From CAYGZC01 sp964354225 (lineage in GTDB: Bacteria; Bacteroidota; Ignavibacteria; UBA10030; SZUA-254): a DNA stretch of 5,970 nt. Made by a program: the position numbers and the translations under genes. Below the pieces are notes generated by a model. It saw only the letters and a list, made by a program, of their open reading frames with translations, searched no databases and was not told the DNA's origin. Below, in pieces: positions 1 to 5,288 of the stretch. The stretch spans positions 1-5,970 of the forward strand of contig CAYGZC010000256.1 of NCBI GenBank assembly GCA_964354225.1, read 5' to 3'. Positions within the stretch are counted from its first letter, which is position 1; every line of letters starts with the position of its first letter.

Positions 1-613
1 TCTCCCGAAACGATGTCGAATATCTGTTAGATAATAGCTCGGCTTCGGAATAACTGAATCGCTTTAGGTCTTCCTGAGGTATGTAGATTCTACCATACTT
101 TGCATCAATGCCTACATCTCGAATTATGTTTGTCAGTTGTAGCGCAATACCAAGATTGATTGCATATTCTTTTGTCTTCTCATTCCGGGGTCCAAATATT
201 CCTAAACTCATAAGTCCGACAGTGGATGCAACGAGATAGCAATATTCCTTCAGCTCTTCGAAGGTCTCGTACCGGTTTTTTGTTAAGTCCATCTCAACAC
301 CTTTGAAAAGTTCATAAAAATGAACCACCGGTATCCGGAATTTCCTTGCAACACCGCTGAGCTGATTGAGTATCTGATAATTGGAAGTCCCGTTGAGCGC
401 AAGCTCCAATTCAGTTCGCCACTTGCGCAGAACATCGATTTTGCTGTTCACATCGCGTGCATTATCAACTAAATCATCAGTGGTACGGCAGAAAGCATAG
501 ACAGTTTTTAAGGCATCACGTTTTCTTTTTGGAAGAAATGAAAACGAAAAATAAAAACTCGTCTTGCTTTCCTTCAGTCCGATTGAAGTTGGAATGGCTA
601 TGTCAGATCCCAT
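1..613 (-). CDS. hpnD: Presqualene diphosphate synthase HpnD, 3' part cut by window edge
   Basis: This is a squalene/phytoene synthase family enzyme, expected to condense two farnesyl diphosphates into presqualene diphosphate, the first step of the HpnC/D/E squalene route. I translated it from the ATG at 613-611 (MGSDIAIP...); 204 codons are visible, and HpnD proteins are usually around 280 residues, so the C-terminal quarter lies beyond position 1. Visible motifs are the first Asp-rich motif DDLVD at residues 46-50, NRYETFEEL near 113-121, and the second motif NIIRDVGID at 162-170 followed by GRIYIP. The two Asp-rich motifs bind the Mg-diphosphates. The start lies inside the last codons of hpnC (16-nt overlap, different frame), and a purine-rich stretch (GGAAAGAG) just upstream may serve as ribosome binding site. 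The overlap implies translational coupling in one operon. The DVGxD form of the second motif, and the position after HpnC, favour HpnD over phytoene synthase, though a carotenoid C30 role cannot be excluded. Confidence 0.88.
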   Translation of the reverse strand, partial: MGSDIAIPTSIGLKESKTSFYFSFSFLPKRKRDALKTVYAFCRTTDDLVDNARDVNSKIDVLRKWRTELELALNGTSNYQILNQLSGVARKFRIPVVHFYELFKGVEMDLTKNRYETFEELKEYCYLVASTVGLMSLGIFGPRNEKTKEYAINLGIALQLTNIIRDVGIDAKYGRIYIPQEDLKRFSYSEAELLSNRYSTSFRE

Positions 614-1518
614 GGCTCTTTCCGCTTTCGCTTCTTTTTATAATTCGGTAAATCATTAAAAATAAAACCACGTAAAAATATTTTAAACTTGTTGAATGCT
701 TTCAATTGAAGTCTGCTGTTAATAACATCGCAGCGATTCTTCTCGATCATCCTTAATATTTCCATTCCACCAAACCATATAAGTTTTAATTCAAGTTGTA
801 AATCCTTAGCAACGAGAGATGGTAATTCTGCCCCTTTGTAAAACATCTCACGCGTTCGTTCAACTTCAAATCTGAGCAATTTTCGAAATCCATCATTCAA
901 TATTCCATCCCTCCAGCAATCCAGCGAATAATCACACTTTCTCATATCTTCAATTGGAATATACAATCTATCCTTCTCTCTATCAACTCGTACATCCTGC
1001 CAGAAGTTGGTAAGCTGGAGAGCAGTACAGATGCAGTCGGACAATTCAAACAATTTCTCATCCCGATAATTAAATATCATCAACACCAACCTGCCAACTG
1101 GATTTGCAGAGCATTTACAATAACTTAACAAATCTTCGAAAGTATCATATCGATTCTGGATAACATCGCGCTTAAATGCAGCTAATAAATCTTTTAATGG
1201 CTCGATCGGAATATCATTCTTCTTGACTGTATCCTTCAATGCGATGAAAACCGGATGATCGGCATTCCCCTCGTAACATTGACGCAATTTCTCTTCCCAA
1301 TCGTTTAGCTTCGACAGACGTTCGTCTTTGGAAATATTTTTCTCATCAGCAAAATCGTCTGCAATCCGACTGAATGCATAGATCGCCTGGATGTATGGTC
1401 GCTTTTCTTGTGGGAGAAAAAATGAAGCAACCGGGTAATTCTCGTAATGCGCCTGAGTTACGGCAGCGCAGTAAGCAAATGCTTCATCGAGGTTGTATTG
1501 CTGGCTTTTTGTATCCAT
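598..1518 (-). CDS. hpnC: Squalene synthase HpnC (hydroxysqualene synthase)
   Basis: This 306-residue squalene/phytoene synthase family protein is assigned to HpnC, which converts presqualene diphosphate to hydroxysqualene, feeding HpnE and then hopanoid or other C30 lipid synthesis. Motifs seen: HYENYPVAS at 24-32 and FLPQEKR at 34-40 (typical HpnC N-terminus), first Asp-rich motif DDFAD at 54-58, NRYDTFEDLL at 122-131, SANPVGRL at 137-144 (an HpnC hallmark), and second Asp-rich motif NFWQDVRVD at 171-179 followed by DRLYIP. The full length and both metal-binding motifs suggest an active enzyme. The C-terminus ends in a strongly basic tail (KKKRKRK), whose purine-rich codons also supply the upstream region of hpnD. 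The ATG at 1518-1516 is the only sensible start: the family homology begins about ten residues in and no other ATG occurs until residue 147. No Shine-Dalgarno sequence precedes it (see the promoter entry). The neighbour hpnD overlaps its 3' end. Confidence 0.92.
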   Translation of the reverse strand: MDTKSQQYNLDEAFAYCAAVTQAHYENYPVASFFLPQEKRPYIQAIYAFSRIADDFADEKNISKDERLSKLNDWEEKLRQCYEGNADHPVFIALKDTVKKNDIPIEPLKDLLAAFKRDVIQNRYDTFEDLLSYCKCSANPVGRLVLMIFNYRDEKLFELSDCICTALQLTNFWQDVRVDREKDRLYIPIEDMRKCDYSLDCWRDGILNDGFRKLLRFEVERTREMFYKGAELPSLVAKDLQLELKLIWFGGMEILRMIEKNRCDVINSRLQLKAFNKFKIFLRGFIFNDLPNYKKKRKRKEPWDLT

Positions 1519-1527
1519 AATGCAAGA

Positions 1528-1555
1528 ATAATACTAAAATTCGATGGAATGTCAA
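1528..1555 (-). promoter_or_regulatory. Candidate sigma-70 promoter of hpnC-hpnD
   Basis: Reading the minus strand, TTGACA (1555-1550) is followed after 16 bases by TATTAT (1533-1528). The -35 is a perfect match to the consensus and the -10 matches five of six. The expected transcription start falls around 1521-1522, only about 3-4 nt before the hpnC ATG, so the transcript would be leaderless or nearly so. This agrees with the lack of any Shine-Dalgarno sequence before hpnC. It is a pattern call, not experimentally shown. Confidence 0.6.
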
Positions 1556-1581
1556 AAGAAGGAATTTAAATGATACCCATG

Positions 1582-1610
1582 TTGTTATCAATAGTAAGTA
1601 ATGATTCTAT
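1582..1610 (+). promoter_or_regulatory. Weak candidate promoter for the cupredoxin gene
   Basis: TTGTTA (1582-1587) and TTCTAT (1605-1610) are separated by 17 bases in the 120-bp gap between the divergent hpnC and cupredoxin genes. The -10 match is poor (three of six). It is listed because it is the best-placed pair upstream of this gene; the leader would be about 20 nt and would contain the GGAGA ribosome binding site at 1628-1632. Confidence 0.22.
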
Positions 1611-1638
1611 GTTAAATCACATTTGATGGAGAACAATC

Positions 1639-2019
1639 ATGACAAAAATAATAAATGCAGGTATACTTGTTGCGATGGTAATAGCGATTATTGCATTTGG
1701 TGGATGTAAAGATTCTTTGACAAATTCATCTGGATATCAAAATAATCCCACTCCGCCAAGCAAAACACCACCACCGAACACAATCACGATTTCAGGTTTT
1801 GCTTTCAGTCCATCAAGCTTGACGATAACAAAAGGGACGATCGTAACCTTTAAGAATAACGACGGCGTAATTCACACCGCAACCAGCAACGATGGTTCAT
1901 GGAATACAGGTGACATTGGATCCGGGGGCAGCAAAACCATTACATTCAGCAATGCCGGTGTTTTCGGATATTACTGTGCTCGTCATACATCGATGAAGGG
2001 TACGATAACCGTGCAATAA
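1639..2019 (+). CDS. Small cupredoxin-domain (plastocyanin-like) lipoprotein
   Basis: This 126-residue exported protein has a hydrophobic signal segment at residues 4-21 ending in FGGC, a usable though imperfect lipobox that would place a lipid anchor on Cys23. A Pro/Ser/Thr/Asn-rich linker follows at about 24-47, then a single plastocyanin/azurin-type domain at about 48-126. The four type-1 copper ligands are visible: His79 (VIHTAT) and the C-x2-H-x2-M set Cys113, His116 and Met119 (YYCARHTSMKG), followed by the closing beta strand GTITVQ. All ligands are present, so it should bind copper and act as a periplasmic or surface-anchored one-electron carrier; its redox partners are not visible here. 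The ATG is supported by GGAGA at 1628-1632, 6 nt upstream. It is a single-gene unit, divergent from hpnC and convergent with dinB (51-nt gap). No copper enzyme lies beside it, so the role (electron transfer or copper handling) is open. Confidence 0.87.
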   Translation: MTKIINAGILVAMVIAIIAFGGCKDSLTNSSGYQNNPTPPSKTPPPNTITISGFAFSPSSLTITKGTIVTFKNNDGVIHTATSNDGSWNTGDIGSGGSKTITFSNAGVFGYYCARHTSMKGTITVQ

Positions 2020-2070
2020 ATATTGAGAATATTGTAGGGGAATGTTGTAAATAATCCTGATAATTCTGGT

Positions 2071-3222
2071 TTAAACACCACCAATTATTATTGATTTATC
2101 TCCATACTTCTCTCTCAATCGATCAATAGATTGAAGCATTTTCTCGCGCTTCGCTGATGATGGAAATAAATCAAACTCTTTCTGTGCTTCATCAATAAAG
2201 TTCGATAGTCCAACACCGATGAGTCGAAGAGGAGTTTTACCATCATGGAGGTTGTGTAGAAGAGATTTAACCGTGTCAAAGACGTCGGGGTCGTAATTTG
2301 TCGGTTCGATGCTCTGCTGTCGGGTGAGTGTCTCGAATTTTGATGTGCGATATTTGAGTGTAACGGTTCTTGCCAAAAATGATTTCGAACGAACTGTTGA
2401 GCAGACATCTTCTACTAGTTTAAAAAGTATCCTTTCTAATTCTTTAGTATCCGAGATATCATGTTCAAATGTCTCCTCCCTGCTGATGCTCTTAGCAATA
2501 TGCTCGGACTCTACCGTTGTTGAGCCGCATCCTTGAGATGCGCGATGAATCCATTCTCCATGAGCACCAAGCATGTTCACCAACTTTTCTACTGGAACGG
2601 CTTGAAGACCAGCGACAGTTTTAAATCCTTTTTTTATTAATAACTCTTCTGTCTTCTTGCCAACACCCGGTATTACACCGATTGGAAGGTGAGCAAGGAA
2701 TGTTATTTCATTGCCATGCGGGATGTAGATCACTCCTTCAGGTTTGACGGTGTTCGCTGCAATCTTCGCCACAAGTTTATTTGAAGCGAGTGCGATTGTA
2801 CATGGTAGATTAAACTCCGATTTGATTAAGGATTGAAGCTTCTTCATGAAACCAGGCAGATCATTATCATAAAGTGTTTCACAACCGGTAAAATCAAAGT
2901 ACATCTCATCAATAGAAGCACGCTCGACAATCGGTGCGATTTCTAACATCCGCTCATATAATCTATCGGAGATTTCAGAATATTCATGATGATGACCAGA
3001 GATAACGATAAGCTGCGGACAAAGTCTGAGCGCTTGTGCGGTTGGCATTGCCGAGTGTACGCCGTATTTCCTCGCTTCATACGATGCTGACGCTACAACT
3101 CCACGACCAGATGCCCTCCCGCCAACTACTACCGGTTTCCCTACGAGCGATGAATCCTTAATTCGTTCAACCGATACAAAGAAACAATCGAGATCAATGT
3201 GAGCGATGAAAATTTGTGGCAT
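2071..3222 (-). CDS. dinB: DNA polymerase IV (Y-family translesion polymerase)
   Basis: This 383-residue Y-family polymerase performs error-prone synthesis past DNA lesions in the cytoplasm. Visible in order: palm/fingers motif HIDLDCFF at 8-15 with metal ligand Asp10 and steric-gate Phe15; ASYEARKYGV at 46-55 and MP at 59-60; catalytic SIDEMYFD at 103-110 with Asp105 and Glu106; SNKLVAKIA at 147-155; the helix-hairpin-helix IPGVGKKT at 184-191; then the little-finger domain. All three catalytic acidic residues are present, so it should be active. Near the C-terminus QKEFDLF (347-353) resembles a beta-clamp binding motif, followed by a basic helical tail usual for this subgroup. The ATG at 3222 gives the expected N-terminus (MPQIFIAHID), but no Shine-Dalgarno sequence precedes it. 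It is a lone gene: citrate synthase lies upstream behind a terminator, so dinB needs its own promoter. Length is slightly above E. coli DinB (351). Confidence 0.95.
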   Translation of the reverse strand: MPQIFIAHIDLDCFFVSVERIKDSSLVGKPVVVGGRASGRGVVASASYEARKYGVHSAMPTAQALRLCPQLIVISGHHHEYSEISDRLYERMLEIAPIVERASIDEMYFDFTGCETLYDNDLPGFMKKLQSLIKSEFNLPCTIALASNKLVAKIAANTVKPEGVIYIPHGNEITFLAHLPIGVIPGVGKKTEELLIKKGFKTVAGLQAVPVEKLVNMLGAHGEWIHRASQGCGSTTVESEHIAKSISREETFEHDISDTKELERILFKLVEDVCSTVRSKSFLARTVTLKYRTSKFETLTRQQSIEPTNYDPDVFDTVKSLLHNLHDGKTPLRLIGVGLSNFIDEAQKEFDLFPSSAKREKMLQSIDRLREKYGDKSIIIGGV

Positions 3223-3234
3223 AATTCGAAGGTA

Positions 3235-3277
3235 AGAATATTCTAAACGAGAAGCACTCAGACAGAATTCCCGTTCT
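3235..3277 (-). promoter_or_regulatory. Possible promoter with overlapping palindromic operator, dinB upstream
   Basis: On the minus strand TAGAAT (3245-3240) is a reasonable -10 box 17 nt before the dinB ATG; the -35 position 17 bases further up is poor. Two palindromes share AGAA...TTCT arms: AGAATATTCT (3235-3244, perfect, over the -10) and AGAATTCCCGTTCT (3264-3277, one mismatched pair, over the -35). The second reads GAAT-N4-GTTC, one base from the Gram-positive type LexA box GAAC-N4-GTTC. Repressor sites over the core promoter of dinB would be logical for SOS control, but the LexA site of this organism is unknown. Confidence 0.3.
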
Positions 3278-3359
3278 TAATAATCTGAATGCTGGATCAG
3301 GATAACATGACTCCAGACTTTTTAGATAACTCCTTGTCAAAATCTGACAATCAAATAAA

Positions 3360-3393
3360 TAATGTCACCCTGCGAAATCTCAGGGTGACATTA
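3360..3393 (-). terminator. Hairpin terminator downstream of citrate synthase
   Basis: AATGTCACCCTG (3361-3372) and CAGGGTGACATT (3381-3392) form a perfect 12-bp stem around an 8-nt loop, extended to 13 bp by T3360-A3393. It lies 45 nt past the citrate synthase stop. On the minus strand the stem is followed by a T-rich run (ATTTATTTGATT), though not a pure U tract. Nothing transcribed from the left reaches it, so it most likely ends the citrate synthase transcript and insulates dinB. A smaller 6-bp inverted repeat (TTGTCA/TGACAA, 3334-3350) lies just beyond. The stem core could also belong to a dispersed repeat family. Confidence 0.65.
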
Positions 3394-3437
3394 ATATTAC
3401 TCTTTGGACGACCCCTTCAACAATTTGGATCGAATTT

Positions 3438-4715
3438 TTACTTAGTGACTTGCGCTTTCGTCCACTTGGTTGTAACCGACTTTGGTCTAACAATCGGATA
3501 ACCCATTGCACGAGCAATTATAGTTTGTGCTGCAACACCAAGTGTACGTGAGACGCTGAATAGGACTGTGTAGTAATCGAATTCAGTCATTCCGTAATGA
3601 TACAATAGCGCTCCTGAGCCAGCATCAACGTTGGGCCATGGATCTTTAATCTTCTGTACTTGTTTCAATACTTCGGGTACTACATCGAATACATTAGAAA
3701 CAGTTTGGAAGACCGGATCACTGGAACAATATTTCTTGCCGAAAGCGAGGAATGCATCGAAGCGCGGGTCGGTAATTCTTAGTACTGCATGTCCGTAACC
3801 GGGAACGACTCTTCCAGCGTTCAGTGTTTCCTGAGCATAAGTTTTCAATTGTTCAGGTGTTGGTTTGCCGTTGAATTTTTTATTTGTTTCCAGAACCCAT
3901 CCGAGGCACTCTTGGTTTGCAAGGCCATGCAATGGACCGGCGAGTCCGTTTAATCCAGCAGATACAGCATAATACAAATCGGAAAGTGCCGAGGCAACTG
4001 TTGCCGTAGTTGCGGCGCTTACGTTTCCACTTTCATGGTCGGTATGCAATGTAAGATAGAGTTGCATCATTTTTGTAAATTCACCGTTCGGGTCGGGAAG
4101 ACCAAGCATATGCACATAATTTGCCGACCAGTCGATACCTTTCTTGGGTTCAATGCGTGCACCCTTATTAAACCGCATACGATAAATTCCTGCAGCGATG
4201 TCCGGAAGTTTTGCAATTATATTCAATGCATCTTCGAGCATCGGTTCCCAGTAGACGTCCTTCTTCATTCCTTCATTATACTTCTTGCGGAATATCGATT
4301 CTCCCTCCATTACTAATATTGCTGTATCGAACATGCACATCGGGTGAGAATCCTTCGGCATAGCTTTCAAAACATCCCATACATAAGCGGGTACATTTTG
4401 CCGTGCTTCTAAATCTACCTGAAGAGATTTTAAAGATGCTGCATCCGGTAGCTCACCTGTGCATAGCAGGTAAAAAATTTCTTCGGGTAATTTATCCCTT
4501 AATTCTCCGATTGGTCTACCGCGTATGATTAAACCTTTGTCTGGTGGAACCTCAGACGTATCGCATACTAAACACTTTACTCCTCGCTGTCCACCGTACA
4601 ACTGCTCAACGGTAACTTCAGATACTACTTTAGCACCGTGTTCTTTCACGAGCGTCTTAACTTCCTCGCGAAGACCGGGAATTAATTGTGCCAATTTTTC
4701 CTTTAATGTAGCCAT
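3438..4715 (-). CDS. Citrate synthase, eukaryote-like (mitochondrial) Si type
   Basis: This 425-residue enzyme condenses oxaloacetate and acetyl-CoA to citrate at the entry of the TCA cycle. The sequence resembles mitochondrial citrate synthase more than E. coli GltA: HTDHESGNVSA (224-234), GLAGPLHGLANQE (257-269), GRVVPGYGHAVLR (301-313), DPWPNVDAGSGALL (358-371) and GMTEFDYYTVLF (375-386) all have close mitochondrial counterparts. The catalytic triad is present as His263, His309 and Asp364 (pig His274, His320, Asp375). Substrate-binding residues are seen as His227, Arg318, Arg390 and Arg410. The mitochondrial presequence is absent, and the protein starts directly with a helical segment MATLKEKLAQLIPGL. 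The ATG at 4715 is backed by AGGAG 7 nt upstream, the best ribosome binding site in the window. It is monocistronic: a terminator follows and a long leader with two promoter candidates precedes. Such citrate synthases are known in some bacteria (for example Geobacter). I left the symbol blank because gltA usually denotes the other type. Confidence 0.95.
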   Translation of the reverse strand: MATLKEKLAQLIPGLREEVKTLVKEHGAKVVSEVTVEQLYGGQRGVKCLVCDTSEVPPDKGLIIRGRPIGELRDKLPEEIFYLLCTGELPDAASLKSLQVDLEARQNVPAYVWDVLKAMPKDSHPMCMFDTAILVMEGESIFRKKYNEGMKKDVYWEPMLEDALNIIAKLPDIAAGIYRMRFNKGARIEPKKGIDWSANYVHMLGLPDPNGEFTKMMQLYLTLHTDHESGNVSAATTATVASALSDLYYAVSAGLNGLAGPLHGLANQECLGWVLETNKKFNGKPTPEQLKTYAQETLNAGRVVPGYGHAVLRITDPRFDAFLAFGKKYCSSDPVFQTVSNVFDVVPEVLKQVQKIKDPWPNVDAGSGALLYHYGMTEFDYYTVLFSVSRTLGVAAQTIIARAMGYPIVRPKSVTTKWTKAQVTK

Positions 4716-4881
4716 GTTGCTCTCCTTTTTGGTTGTTTAGATAATAATAATGTTTAAGAACTAATTATTAAGGTACAATTGATGATAAGAACAAATTCTT
4801 GATGGATAAACATTCACTTCGTAGATATACTACATCCCCAATAGGTCTGCTAATATAGAAACAAGTGAGTGATTAGAATAT

Positions 4882-4912
4882 AGTATAGTTTGAGCATTTT
4901 AGCAAGTGTCAA
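4882..4912 (-). promoter_or_regulatory. Candidate promoter of citrate synthase, proximal
   Basis: On the minus strand TTGACA (4912-4907), a perfect -35, is followed by TATACT (4887-4882) after 19 bases. The -10 matches five of six consensus bases but the spacing is two longer than ideal. The start would lie near 4875, giving a leader of about 160 nt. Confidence 0.4.
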
Positions 4913-4929
4913 GTATATAAATTTAATAT

Positions 4930-4958
4930 TTTATATAGGGAAGACCGGGTGAAGTCAA
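4930..4958 (-). promoter_or_regulatory. Candidate promoter of citrate synthase, distal
   Basis: On the minus strand TTGACT (4958-4953) and TATAAA (4935-4930) are separated by the ideal 17 bases; each box matches five of six consensus positions. The start would lie near 4923, giving a leader of about 208 nt. Its -35 box sits inside the left arm of the inverted repeat 4948-5009, so binding or structure there could control it. Confidence 0.5.
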
Positions 4959-5009
4959 TAAAAATCTAATATTCGATTTTCTCCATGATTTTAATTTGAT
5001 GTCTTCACC
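4948..5009. repeat. Long imperfect inverted repeat over a promoter -35
   Basis: The left arm (4948-4966) and right arm (4987-5009) are reverse complements apart from small bulges: GGTGAAG, then TCAA, then T plus AAAATC in both, with extra ACA and AT on the right arm. That gives roughly 18 paired bases around a 20-nt loop. It could be an operator, a hairpin in readthrough RNA from the sulfurtransferase gene, or a small mobile-element remnant. The sequence alone does not decide. Confidence 0.45.
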
Positions 5010-5288
5010 GCCCAACCATGCTTACCTGATCGTTTATAAGGAGTGGTTTTACTCTAACCTTTTGTCGAATAATGGTTTTTTCATCAATACTTCCTGAAAT
5101 GGGAATACCCTTAACAATTAGTCTCCACTCTTTTAGGATTTTAATACCTAATTACCCTAAAAAGGAAAATGGTCCTAGGGATATCTTATCATGCCTTTTA
5201 TTGCAACCGATAAAATACTTGGGTTTCCCCTGCCAGAATGATGTTATATGCGTGTCGCGGTGAAAAGAGGATAAGCAGTAACCGTAAT

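Larger units (their letters stand above)
4716..5288. other. 573-bp intergenic region upstream of citrate synthase
   Basis: This is the only long gap in the window. The half next to citrate synthase (4716-4960) is very AT-rich and holds the ribosome binding site, a leader of about 160-210 nt and two promoter candidates. A long imperfect inverted repeat spans 4948-5009. The half next to the sulfurtransferase gene (5005-5288) is less AT-rich and poor in stop codons on both strands but resembles no protein I recognise. I saw no tRNA, riboswitch or clear terminator for the sulfurtransferase transcript. Confidence 0.6.

Noticed and set aside
2020..2070. Bidirectional terminator between the convergent cupredoxin and dinB genes
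   Set aside because: Only a weak AATATT-GAG-AATATT repeat is present, with no GC-rich stem or T tract.
3289..3501. Plus-strand 70-codon open frame between dinB and citrate synthase
   Set aside because: It runs through the terminator palindrome and into the antisense of the citrate synthase 3' end, has no ribosome binding site, and resembles no protein.
4786..4799. AAGAA-N4-TTCTT inverted repeat in the citrate synthase leader
   Set aside because: Five AT-rich pairs in an AT-rich leader are expected by chance.
5072..5263. Plus-strand 63-codon open frame in the long intergenic region
   Set aside because: No ribosome binding site or recognisable domain; the opposite strand is equally open, so coding cannot be supported. 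Kept only within the gene-relic finding.
5004..5264. Possible 261-bp MITE bounded by TTCACCGC/GCGGTGAA inverted repeats
   Set aside because: An 8-bp inverted match is expected by chance in a region this long, the arms do not extend, and no target-site duplication flanks them.
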